Made by a program: the position numbers and the translations under genes
The notes under the pieces: generated by a model
The model's database searches: none
What the model was told of the DNA's origin: nothing
The model's input: the letters and a program-made list of their open reading frames with translations, nothing else
Source of the DNA: Luidia sarsii
Taxonomy: Eukaryota > Echinodermata > Asteroidea > Paxillosida > Luidiidae
Direction of reading: 5' to 3'
NCBI GenBank assembly: GCA_949987565.1
Contig: OX465110.1
Coordinates: 11,172,363-11,236,362, forward strand
DNA: 64,000 bases
Shown here: piece by piece, positions 23,232 to 33,400 of the stretch
Position numbering within the stretch: position 1 is the stretch's first letter
How the letters are laid out: the number at the start of each line of letters is the position of its first letter

Positions 23232-23714
23232 CACAAAAACGTTCAAACGCAGTTTCTGCAGCCTTCGTTCAAAGCGCAAGATTTTGCGACTTTATTTTTT
23301 TTCCTCGAAAACAACCATTTCATTCTGTATGTGCTTGACAATTATTGTCATAATAAGTTCTTTTAGAGACACTCGTTAAAAATTAATCAATCATGGACGC
23401 GCATTCTGTAACCTTTTCCGAAACGGGAGACAAAATAGATACTGGAGTGAAATTCCCAGTATTTTGGAGAGCAATGAAACATTTGCAGTGGTATATCAAC
23501 AACAAGTGGATTCGGCAAGATGTGGGGTGTTCTGCTGTTTGTTCGCCTGTTTTGTTTGTTTGTCCTTCTAAAGAGATCAAACATTGTAGATCCCGAATTG
23601 CAAAGACTGTTATCGGCTTTCGTGCAATAAGAAAGCTACATAATATACTGCATGGAAGAAAATTCCATATTTTCGAAAATATGTAGGGTACATTTTGTTT
23701 TTACTGAGCATTTG
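23232..23714 (+). other. Unassigned segment with a 97-codon open frame
   Basis: An open frame at 23,393-23,686 encodes a non-repetitive peptide with no motif I recognise. The segment lies between family C copy 4 and the inverted family D repeat. Its right end (from about 23,690) matches the left edge of the satellite at 19,085 in inverted orientation, so it is probably part of a larger unnamed element. Confidence 0.3.
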
Positions 23715-23996
23715 TTGTCACGTACTTATATTTTTTTGCAAATTTGTGGGCATTTTTTAGAGTCGTATTTCTCCCCAAAATTTGCCTACAAATACTCAAT
23801 CGAAGGGGCTGTAAATGATATATTTATTAGATTACATACATGTTATTTGCTGGAATAATTTCATTTCGTTGACAAACGGACCCGAGGTTCGATCGAAAAA
23901 GGGCCGCCTTTTGCCGCATACATTCTAGGTTTGTGTGAATGTGCGGCTGAATACGCGGCTTTTGGGCCGAATACGCGGCTACCTTTAGCTAGGTCT
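23715..23996 (-). repeat. Family D repeat, inverted copy
   Basis: Inverted counterpart of 17,745-18,047, including the repeated GAATACGCGGCT block. Similarity stops at the TTAGCTAGG block near 23,990. Confidence 0.7.
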
Positions 23997-24000
23997 CTAA

Positions 24001-24044
24001 CATTGATCTCCATAATAATTATTATTATTATGGAGATCAATGGT
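24001..24044. repeat. Short perfect palindrome
   Basis: CATTGATCTCCATAATAAT, a four-base loop, then its exact complement. It could form a hairpin of about 19-20 base pairs. It sits at the boundary between family D and the next repeat. Confidence 0.85.
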
Positions 24045-24361
24045 CTCTTACCTCCTGGCCGTTGACCAGACTGAACCTGGCCCTAAATTTGGGCTTGAAT
24101 TTCGGCTGGCCGGAATTTCACTGCACGTAAACTAATACGGTGTCCCATACATGACACTTTATATTTGTTTAAAAATAACAATAAGAACAAGACTTGATTA
24201 AAACGTTATGAATTATGATAGCATTATATTACACATATACAACTAATATCTATCATTTATCTTTCCAAAATAGCTTAATTTCTAATACAAAAGTGAATCT
24301 ACTGGAATCAACTTGGAAAACTAAACATTTGGAAAAGTGATTGTACCCTATATAGGCATTT
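24045..24361 (-). repeat. Repeat also present, split, at 42,910-43,072 and 45,746-45,915
   Basis: Read on the minus strand, this segment matches 42,910-43,072 followed directly by 45,746-45,915. In the second locus the two halves are separated by the TG...CA element at 43,073-45,745. The uninterrupted copy here therefore acts as the empty-site reference for that insertion. Confidence 0.75.
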
Positions 24362-24816
24362 TACTAAAATCAGTTGAATTGGATATCATATGAAAGAGTA
24401 CGAAATTCTACAGAGGATATAGCTTACCTCGACTTCTATACTCCAGCCGATCTTCCAGCCTGACAAATTTAACATTGACCAAAATACATTTTTGGTCAGA
24501 AACTAATAATACGTTACTGGTAATTTTCTTGACAACCCAGAATACTCCTCATTTGGAAAAGTGACTGTACCCTCGGCATTTTACAAAAAAAACATTGAAT
24601 TGGATACCATCTGAAAGAGTACGAAATCCTACAGCGGATATGTAACTTTCCTCGACGTTCATACTCCAGCCAATCTTCCAGCCTGACAAATTTCACATTG
24701 ACTAAAGTACACTTTCGGTCAGAAACTCATTATAGGCTTCTAGTCATTTTACTGTCAACCCGAAATACTCCTGATTTGGAAAAGTGACTGTCCTAAAAAC
24801 CATTGAATTTGATATT
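24362..24816 (+). repeat. Satellite of about 215 bp, left of the Polinton
   Basis: Two units sharing GAAAGAGTACGAAATYCTAC, a CCAGCC(G/A)ATCTTCCAGCCTG block and CATTTGGAAAAGTGACTGTA, spaced about 222 bases. The same satellite continues in the same orientation at 42,406-43,000, showing that the Polinton landed inside it. Confidence 0.85.
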
Positions 24817-25160
24817 GTAGTATATATAATGGAGGTTAAATCTGGATCACTTTTTTTTTTATATAGTCTCTATTCGGTTGTTTCTCAGCTCCCAGAGGGC
24901 TCGCAAAAACCACTTTTTATATAGTCTCTAAAACTCTCTATTCGGTTGTTTCTCAGCTCCCAGAGGGTTCCAAACACTATACTAATATATTCGCAAACAC
25001 TATACCAATATATTCGCAAACAACATACCCATATATTCGCAAACAATATACCTATAGGATTCCAAAACATATTTGCATTCCCTATACAACAGTTTTTCTC
25101 GTCTTGCTCGCAAAAACCAACGCGTTGTAGAACCGCAGGCCCGCCCCACCCCCCCTGGCG
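24817..25160 (+). repeat. Polinton left terminal inverted repeat
   Basis: Inverted counterpart of 42,115-42,405. It includes a duplicated TATAGTCTCTATTCGGTTG block and about four tandem units of roughly 22 bases built on TATTCGCAAACACTATACC (24,971-25,056). The right repeat has only about two such units, so the left repeat is longer. The inner edge lies at the CCCCCCTGGCG block. Confidence 0.85.
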
Positions 25161-25833
25161 CGCCCAGACCATATGGAACCCAGCGCAGGCTCGTTATGGG
25201 GGCACGTACATTAAATCTTTCACCGAGACAGAAATATTTCACGATGACAGAAATATTTTACCGGGACAGAAATATTTCACCGTGACAGATTTCTAGCAGC
25301 GTGACAATTTTGTTTTGAACTTCCGGCGTGACCGTTTTTGGCCCCCCATGGGGTGGGAGGGGCTTGGACTGGTAGTCGCGGCTCCCTACTTTTCTGCCCG
25401 ACCTCAACTTAGGCTGGATAGGAGCACAGGCTTATCAGCCAGGTCAAACAAATATTCCCGTAGAAGGTTAATAATTAACCCCCCTGGCGGGTCCACGGAA
25501 TATAGAAATTTCCTATTAGACAAATGTGTAGTATACTTATACAAGATGGGGGGCACTGAAACCTGCAAGTGGCTCGTCCACGGAAAGTATAATATCGTGT
25601 ATGAATGAATACTATTATCTTCACCTTCTACGATTTAGGCAAGGTGGTAAAGGTTAAACACCCTAAGAAGTTTGCGATCGAGGCCACAGGAATTCCGTCG
25701 GGCTTTGCGTTAACTGCGGCTACCAGAAGGAAGCCACCAAGCAGTGTATGCGTAGGCTTAGGCAGGCTAGGAAGGCACAGTATGTCTAGTCTTTAATATA
25801 AAAAAATTCCTTTTAGATGGTTTTCAGCCTACT

Positions 25834-25886
<53 letters not shown>

Positions 25887-25960
25887 AATAAACCGCGGGG
25901 TTTTGTTTTTTTTTACTTTGTGGCTACAGAAATTTACATTTAGAAACGTGCAGCTTATAT
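25161..25960 (+). other. Polinton left interior without a clear gene
   Basis: Holds four tandem 19-base units of the TTTCACCGNGACAGAAATA type (25,218-25,293). A short frame at 25,667-25,789 ends in a basic peptide with a CVNC...C arrangement, which may be a small zinc-binding remnant. A TA dinucleotide run of about 50 bases lies at 25,832-25,884. I see no integrase or polymerase motif in this stretch. Confidence 0.5.
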
Positions 25961-26537
25961 ATATAGTATGAAATTCCATCTCTGCCAAGTTACGCGGCGC
26001 ATGTTTCGCATTTATACCCCGATCTCCCAAACATGCACCGTCCACGGCGCATAGTCGCGTCGTGCCGTCGCGTCGTGCCGTCGCCCCTTTTTGCACTGTG
26101 TGTATAGGGCCGTTTCGGCGTCGCGTCGTGCCGTCGCATAGTCGCGTCGTGCCGTCGCATCGTCGCATCGCCGCATTTTGTTTTTCAGGGTTTCTAGCCG
26201 TTTACGCCGTCGACGGCGCATAGTCGCGTCGTGCCGTCGCAGAGTCGCAGAGTCGCAGAGTCGCAGAGTCAAATAGTCGCATCGTCGCATAGTCGCATCG
26301 TCGCATCGTCGCATAGTCGCATCGTCGCATAGTCGCATCGTCGCATCGTCACATTTTGATAAAGGTCTATCTTTATTTTCGCCGAGTGATGGCGCTCAAG
26401 CTACACAAAGCTAAGACGAGATCGGCCTTTAAATTACGTGCACACATCATCATCAATAACATTAAATAATAATATTAATATTATTGACTGAGTAAACTTT
26501 CTGCCCTTGGAATGTGCTCTCGGCCCAAATAATCATC

Positions 26538-26600
26538 ATGGAAGACATCTTACGTGAACTTGATCTCAGTGAGCTCCTAGAAGCTTTTAAGGAGAACGGG
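26538..26600 (+). CDS. Candidate first exon, SAM-like peptide
   Basis: An ATG opens a 21-codon frame (MEDILRELDLSELLEAFKEN...) that runs straight into a consensus-like splice donor (GTATGT at 26,601). The acidic, leucine-spaced pattern resembles the first helices of SAM-type domains. It lies in the interior of the inverted-repeat element, on the strand opposite to the helix-turn-helix fragment. Without a matching acceptor or second exon it remains a candidate. It could be a captured host exon or part of a transposon accessory gene. Confidence 0.35.
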
Positions 26601-26992
26601 GTATGTCTTCAATCTGATTTAATGCTCATGTTGTAAATAATGTAAATAAACGTACATTGGTTCATAAACTAAGGTGTTTCACATCATAAAGCTGACTAGC
26701 CTACTTTTCCCTTGTACTGATGTCATGACATGATGAGAAGCAGTAAGATATCACTCTCACAGGGGCTTATTTATATACCTGTTCCAATTTTGAGGAACCA
26801 TTTCTTCAAGTCAATATTCACTATGTTTCACTATGTTTTTAGTGTCCTTTTTTGAGAGATGCAGAAAAAAATGATCCATTGCATGTTGGCAGGAAGGAAT
26901 GGGTCAAACACTGTCTATTATCAATTACATTTACTGGGCGGTCTTGTGTTTTGGAAAAGGATTGTTTTTCAAACATTTTCTCAATAAAATAC

Positions 26993-27099
26993 CTGCAACG
27001 AACACCATGCCGAATCATCAAAATGCCACAGATTTCAGGAGAGGTGAAACCAGCTGCAAAATAATGGCAGATGAGCTCATCACACCCTGGCGATTTCAT
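26993..27099 (-). pseudogene. Transposase N-terminal helix-turn-helix fragment
   Basis: The minus-strand frame contains DELICHYFAAGFTSPEICG followed by ILMIRHGVRC. This matches the pattern of the N-terminal helix-turn-helix of IS3EU-type or related integrase-core transposases (a short helix, then G-x-T-x-x-E-I and R-H-G-V). A possible splice donor (GTATTT) follows after CGTTGCAG at the 3' edge. The catalytic DDE region is absent from the element, so the gene is broken. The family assignment is from memory of the pattern and not from a search. Confidence 0.45.
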
Positions 27100-27726
27100 T
27101 TAAGTGAATAACTCAAGCAGTGAAATTGTAGCATTCAACACGAGGTCAAAGTGAAATATTATATCACTTGCTCTAAATGTACCCATAATATGTTTATGTT
27201 CTTACAAAAATGACTTTTTTTTTATTAAACCCACATACATTTTAAGCATTATGGAATAATGATATTTAAACAATGACAACTTATTTTCTTTGGGTAGGTC
27301 TAACTACCATAATATGAAATTATTGGTCATGCAGAAATTATGTGTTCATCAAAATGCAATGTGTTATGTTAATCAATACTATCACTATAGACAGGGGAGC
27401 AGGATTAAATTTAGATCAGGAAATTGAAGTAGGGTGAACCGTGTTCAATCATTGGTAAATCAACAGTTTGTGGTATCTTTCTATCTTCATTTAGTCGATG
27501 CGACGATTCGACGGCACGACGCGACTATGCGACGGCACGACGCGACGCCGAAACGGCCCTATACACACAGTGCAAAAAGGGGCGACGGCACGACGCGACG
27601 GCACGACGCGACTATGCGACGGCACGACGCGACTATGCGCCGTGGACGGCGCATGTTTGAGAGATCCGGGTATAAATGCGAAACATGCGCCGCGTAACTT
27701 GGCAGAGATGGAATTCCATAATATAG

Positions 27727-27936
27727 GCCTAATAGTGATGTATCTTGCTTCATAGATACAGAAATTTCTATTTAGAAACGTGCAGCTTATATAAATAAGT
27801 TGATAAATAATGATTTATCTTGCTTCATAGATACAGAATTTTTCATTTAGAGGAACGTGCAGCTTATGTATAAAGATCAATTAATTTTGTTCAGAAATTA
27901 TGTGTAACCTATTTACATAATTATAGCTCACGCAAA
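27727..27936 (+). repeat. Two to three copies of a roughly 65 bp repeat before the SAP-type ORF
   Basis: ATCTTGCTTCATAGATACAG and AACGTGCAGCTTAT blocks repeat at about 65-base spacing. One more copy of the second block lies left of the nested element at 25,930-25,965. The start codon of the next gene follows at 27,937, so this is its upstream region. Confidence 0.7.
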
Positions 27937-28542
27937 ATGCCAACGTACAAGAAGCTACGCGCTCAAGCTAACGCCTATGGGCTTCCCAATCGGTCGAAGC
28001 TCAAGAAATACAACCTCCAGAAGGCAATCGCCGAGGTCAGGGCCGCGGAGTTCCAGAAGAGAGTCAGGCGAGCTATTAAAACGGGTAGATTCTCCACCAT
28101 CATAGGCGTAAATCCCCAGAAGATGGACCGCCACGAGCTGGCGATGCTGAACCGTGAGGTGGACCTGGCCCTCAGAGCCAGAAAGAAGGTCCCAGCGGCC
28201 AAGCGCGCCAGCCTTCGCCGGCAGCTGGCCGAGCGCGAGGAGAAGCCCCACCTCCACGGTCTCACAAGATCGCGGAAAGAGACCCTGGCAATAGCCATTG
28301 CGCGGAGAGGCCCCGGGATTCTTCATGAGCGATCCCCGAGATCCGTCAAGGAGTACCAAGATGAGATCCTAGACCAGTTTGTCGACGCACCGGAGCAGTC
28401 ACAATTCCACCAAACGCCGACAGTCATCGGGAACTTTTTCAAGGGTTGGAAGATGCATGCCTCTGAAGCCCAGGGCGCGGACCCCAAGACCTTCCTCGAG
28501 AGGGTGCGCCCTCAGATCAGAGAGAAGCTTGAGGAGGTATAA
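27937..28542 (+). CDS. SAP-domain protein, probably N-terminal part of the Polinton DNA polymerase gene (truncated)
   Basis: A 201-residue frame. Residues 3-32 (YKKLRAQANAYGLPNRSKLK...) have the helix-turn-helix layout of a SAP DNA-binding motif. The middle is strongly basic. Residues 183-200 (KTFLERVRPQIREKLEEV) resemble the conserved stretch upstream of the polymerase domain in Polinton PolB ORFs. Directly after the stop, another frame continues with a related pattern (GIKFQL then RKD) for about ten residues before similarity ends near 28,570. I read this as a frameshift plus a deletion that removed the polymerase body. GC content and codon use differ clearly from the AT-rich surroundings. 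Codon-level conservation is good up to the break. Gene identity is an inference. Confidence 0.55.
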   Translation: MPTYKKLRAQANAYGLPNRSKLKKYNLQKAIAEVRAAEFQKRVRRAIKTGRFSTIIGVNPQKMDRHELAMLNREVDLALRARKKVPAAKRASLRRQLAEREEKPHLHGLTRSRKETLAIAIARRGPGILHERSPRSVKEYQDEILDQFVDAPEQSQFHQTPTVIGNFFKGWKMHASEAQGADPKTFLERVRPQIREKLEEV

Positions 28543-28544
28543 AA

Positions 28545-28716
28545 TTCCAGCTTCGAAAGGACAGGTGGTGCTAAGGGCATGTCCAACAAAAGGGTCAGCC
28601 TCGAGATCTGTTAACAGCTGAGGCTGGCTTTCGATCGGAATCGGAAGAATCTGACTGACCACCTGGGTGTACAGCTGCAGGGCCGCCTGCCCCAATGTTT
28701 TTGTCATGACAGCACC
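28545..28716 (-). pseudogene. 3' part of a Polinton gene split by the Bel/Pao insertion
   Basis: The minus-strand frame opening with MTKTLGQAALQLYTQ and continuing through ILPIPIE...DLEADPFVGHALS matches the C-terminal half of a recurrent Polinton protein of unknown function. The 5' part lies on the far side of the retrotransposon at 36,338-36,580. The protein end appears lost at the deletion junction near 28,545-28,570, where it abuts the plus-strand polymerase-type ORF. Confidence 0.5.
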
Positions 28717-29306
28717 TGTCACCAGGTGCACCCAAAATGAGGCCGGAGGACTCATTCGATCGTTTCCTTTATCCCTTTATTTGCACTCATGCCTCGGGTA
28801 CGAGCATGGTGAAACTAGAAACAAATTTGACAAGAAATTATAAATTAAGATACGGTTTAACTATATTAACGGAGAACAAATCTTGGTGGCCAGAATGAAC
28901 AGAATAAATAAAATAGCACATAAATTAATCAAATATAATCAAAGTTAACTTACAATCGTTACGGGGAACAACGGAGAAGCACACTGGTGAAGTGTGGGCT
29001 TACTGCGGCTTTCTGGGATGTTCGGGGTTGGCGGGAAGACTACATAATAAATTATTAACTAAATAAACTGATGAAGAATGGCTGTACGGGAGAAACGAAA
29101 CACACGCAACGCAGACAGAAACTAAAATGAGCCACACATACCCGTGGCCGAGGTACCCTGACACACCCAAAACTAGGACGCCGTACCCACCTAGGGCATA
29201 TACAATAGACACATTGTTCCCAAGAATGCCTAATCCTAGGGGTGGGTGGAGGCGTAACGAGAGCGAAGCGCGCCCTCATTCGAAGTAATACATCCTGACG
29301 ATGACA
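28717..29306 (-). repeat. Bel/Pao 3' LTR
   Basis: 590 bases, identical by eye to 35,738-36,327. Because the element reads on the minus strand this is the downstream (3') copy. It contains a 70-codon open frame present equally in the other LTR, which is not considered a gene. Confidence 0.95.
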
Positions 29307-29706
29307 CACCCCCCATGAATTATTATACATTCATAATAGTTACAGGTTCATATAAAGATGGATTTGCACCAAATCACATTGAAGACACACATTACTTTAA
29401 CAATATTAACCCAACTATAGTAGAGTCGATGATCGAATAAATATTAGTCGCTAAGGCAACTTAAATACAGCCAAATTTTCATATAAGTCTTACTATAAGG
29501 AACAAAATAGTTGCTAAGGGCAACTTAAATACTGCCAAAATTCAGATAAATCATACTGTAAGGAACAGAATAGCTGCTAAGGGCAACTTAAAATACAGCC
29601 AAAACATATACAAGTTGTGCATCGATTTTACTGCGAGAAATATAAACAAATTTAGTAAAGGCAATTTAACATATCCAAAACCCATAAATGATGCATCGGT
29701 TTTACC

Positions 29707-30448
29707 TTACGGAACAGATTTCGAGGCGGATTCCAACAAGACTATTTTAGTGATCGGACGTACAAATTCTTTTGTCTTAGTTTTGACCTTGACTGATCTT
29801 ATCAATCCATCTCTACCCTTAATGACTCCAACCACCAGCGCCAGAGGCCACAGATTCCTAGGAGTCATCTCGTCTACGAGTAAGACTAGGTCACCACATG
29901 CTAAGCTTTCTGTAATCTTTAACCATTTGGAACGTCTTTGCAACTCGGGCAAGTACATTCTTAACCACTTGCGCCAAAATTGGTCGGCGAGGTGCTGTAC
30001 ATGTTTCCAACGTTTACGGTAATTGTCTGTACTGTCAAACATGCCCGGCGGTAAACAGCTCCCTTGCCTTAAAAGCAACAAATGATTAGGAGTTAAGGGA
30101 GCGGGGTCCCGTGGATCATCGCTGATTTTGGTAAGCGGACGTCCATTAACAATACACTCCGCTTCACAAAAAAGGGTCTCTAGTATCTCATCTGTGAGCT
30201 TGACCGATTTAGGTAACAATGTGGTCATCACTCTTTTAGTTACCCCGATCATGCGCTCCCAGACTCCTCCCATATGGGATGCAGTAGGAGGGTTAAAGTG
30301 CCACGTTATATGTTCTTTGACTGCATAGGCATCGATGATTTTGCGAGAAAGAGTCTTCAAACCTTTTCTTAACTCTAATTCACCAGCGACTAGATTAGTG
30401 CCATTGTCAGAGAATATAACTTCGGGGTGGCCTCTACGAGCAACGAAT
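29707..30448 (-). pseudogene. Bel/Pao integrase C-terminal part, out of frame with pol
   Basis: Continues the integrase core after a frameshift. It holds FSDNGTN with the second catalytic Asp and GVWERMIG with the catalytic Glu, then the C-terminal region to the stop at 29,707. The frame is open from about 30,448, and the first ATG lies at 30,360. Nothing else in this segment is damaged. It normally forms the end of the same polyprotein as the upstream ORF, so on its own it should not be translated. Confidence 0.85.
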
Positions 30449-33400
30449 CTTCAGACAGTCTGAAGCCATTCAAAAATGAATCAGTATCTAAAGAATCTAA
30501 TTTCTCGATGTGAACTGCTCTAAGACCAAGGCAGGTAAACATGCACCCATAACGCTTGATTTCTGACCTGCCATACTTGACGTAAAATGGCCCAAATACA
30601 TCGATGCCTACGTAAGAAAATGGTGGCTTATCTGATTTAACACGCTCTTTGGGCAGGTCTGCCATAAGCTGAGTACACGGCTTTGAATATAACTGCTTAC
30701 ATTTGACACAGGCTCTAACGATTTTCTTTATAAGCGGTCGAGCTTTCACTATCCAGAAATGCTTTCTGGCAATACATAGAACCCATTCCACGCCTACATG
30801 AGCTACGTTATGTTTGTCCTTAAGAATGGCTGTGGCAATGACATGGTTACCTGAAATGATATAGTGATGTTTATTACGAACATCACTTTCCTTGATTCTA
30901 CCCCCTACTCTAAGTAAACCATGTTCATCCAGGAAGGGGCTTAACATTCTAAGCGGGCTCAACGTTTTAACAACATCGCCCTGACGTATTCTAATTAATT
31001 CTGAGTTGAATTCCACGGACTGACTTTTACGAATAAGGATGATTTCAGCCTGACGAATTTCTATCACGGTTAAACTTCCTTTGGCTTGGCGACTGCCCAA
31101 ACTTTTGGCAAATCTCAACCACCATGCTAAAGCTCTCTTCATTTTATACCATGAAGAGTAATGTTGCATAATTCTACAAATAGGGTCATTTTGCTCGACT
31201 GCTTCGCTGAAAAGGACAGATGCAGTCTTTTTGACCTCAGGATCTTCACTCGATAATTCTACGGATTCCATGGGGTTCTTGCACCATTCACTTTTGTATT
31301 GATACAATTTATCGGGACCATTGAAACATTTCCTAGTGTCCCATTTGCAATTCGACAATCCCCTGGTGAGCAAATCAGCCGGGTTGGCCTTTGACTCAAT
31401 ATATAACCACTGGTTCGGGTCACTTTGCTGTCTTATCATGCTTATCCTATTTCCCACGAATATGTGGAATCTCCTACTCTCGTTATTGATATACTTAAGT
31501 ACAATTTCTGAATCGGTCCAAAAGTACGATTGACCAAGGCTGATTTCTAGTGCTTGTTTCAGGAAGGCATCAACCTTCACTGACAGAACAGCGGCTTGCA
31601 ATTCTAGACGAGGTATAGTGCATAATTTAAGGGGGGCAACTTTGTTTTTGCTCATGATCAGTTGCACGTGGACCGAACCTTTCTGGTTTATACAACGAAT
31701 ATAACTGCAGCAACCATATCCCTGTGTACTGGCATCAGAAAAATGATGTAGCTCAATTGCAGCGTTTTCATATCGGGAAGGTTTTATACAGCGTGGGACT
31801 CTTAATTGGCTTACAGAGAGCAATGAATGCTCCCAAATTTTCCATTCTTTCTCTAGGGTCTGGGGTACTACTTCCCCCCAAGACAACTTGCGGGCAGTCG
31901 CCTCTTGAAAGAGGAGCTTTCCAGTGAGTATCACTGGGCCCAACAAGCCCAAGGGGTCGAATATGGACGAGATTATACTCAGCATTTGTCTTCTGGTTAA
32001 TTGACTATGAGCTGCATGCTGCACCTCAAAGAAGAATTCATCAGGAGGAATCGCCCACTTGATTCCCAATACTCTACTTTCGGATTGCGGAACTAGTTCA
32101 CGAATCTCCTTGGCTCTACGCTCCCGTGGTATTCGGGAGAGTAGTTCCTCGTCGTTTACAACAAATTTCGTGAGATTAAATCCTCCTTCAAGGAGGACCT
32201 TGGGGGTATCTGTAATAATGACTTGAGCCTGAGACTTGGATACAACGGAGCTCAGACAATCATCAACATAGAATGATTTACACACTGTATGTTTGACCAA
32301 AGGATCTACATTAGTGGCATCTATGACAGTCTGCCTTAGGGCATATGCCGAGCTGGATGCGCACCATACCCCTCCAAACAAATGGGATGTCATACGAAAA
32401 TATGACAATTGACCTTCGACATACCAAAGGAACCTGAGAGCGTCCCTGTCTTTCACGGGGATTTTGACTTGATTATACATAGCCTCAATGTCGGCTTGAA
32501 TGGCGATACTATGTTGGCGGAATCGCACGAGGACGGGCAACAGTTTGTTAATCATATCAGGGCCTTGCATGCAACGTTCATTCAGTGATTGGCCTCGGAA
32601 TCTGCTAGCGCAGTCGAAAACTACTCTGAGTTTATCAGGTTTCTTTTCTGTTTGCACTGCGTGGTGTGGGAGGTACCACATTCTCTCAATATTCGCTAAC
32701 TCGTGTTCTGGCACCTTTTCGGCATAGCCTTTGTCTATGAGTTTCTTAATTTCTGCATGGTATTTGTCATAAAGACCGTCGTTGGTTAGCTTTTTGCGCA
32801 GGCTATCCAGCCTGGATTTAGCCACAACGTAATTATTAGGCAGGGGCTCTGACCTATCCTTCCAGGGAATAGGGAGTTCATAGTGGCCGTTAACCTTATC
32901 GCGTTCGCGATCCCACAACGCCATTACGGACTTATCTTCTTGTGACCATGACAATGTCTCCAAACCCTCATTTTCGATACCCCAGAGGCGATGAACGTCA
33001 TCTTCGACGGGGGTGCTCATGACAAAGTTGGAAATGATCCTACGACTGGGCAACTTCAGAGGGGCCTGGCCGTTGACGCACCATCCGAATAAGGTGCGCA
33101 CGGCGAAAGGCTGTCCCGGGCCACCTCTCCGGACGTCTAAGGGAACGAGGGCCTCGGCATTATCCTGCCCCAACAAAAGGTCAATAATGACATCATCATG
33201 TTCGTAAGCGGGCATGGGGCCAATCTTACTTAGATGATCATAAGAAAAGAGATCAATGGCCACGTTTTTAGCAGGGATTTCGGTGACTACATACACTATT
33301 GATAAATCTAAGGTGTCGCCCGACTCAGAAGCAATCGACAAATCAACTACTTCTGACTTCTGGGTCCCCGAGCCATTAAGTGTACTGAGTTGAACGTTTT

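Larger units (their letters stand above)
25967..27720. mobile_element. 1,754 bp inverted-repeat DNA transposon, probably IS3EU-like
   Basis: The ends are TATGAAATTCCATCTCTGCC and, inverted, TATGGAATTCCATCTCTGCC. Inverted repeats of about 210-230 bases are packed with CGTCGTGCCGTCGC-type minisatellite. ATATAG flanks both ends exactly (25,961-25,966 and 27,721-27,726), giving a 6 bp target duplication. The sequence directly outside the two ends also matches (AAACGTGCAGCTTATAT). From what is known, a 6 bp duplication with TAY termini suits the IS3EU superfamily, and a minus-strand peptide in the interior looks like the helix-turn-helix start of such transposases. The superfamily is an inference. 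It is decayed, with no intact transposase. Confidence 0.7.

Noticed and set aside
30390..30448. The Bel/Pao integrase as evidence for a Polinton integrase in this element
   Set aside because: It is continuous with Bel/Pao pol, lies between the LTRs and has the Bel/Pao domain context.
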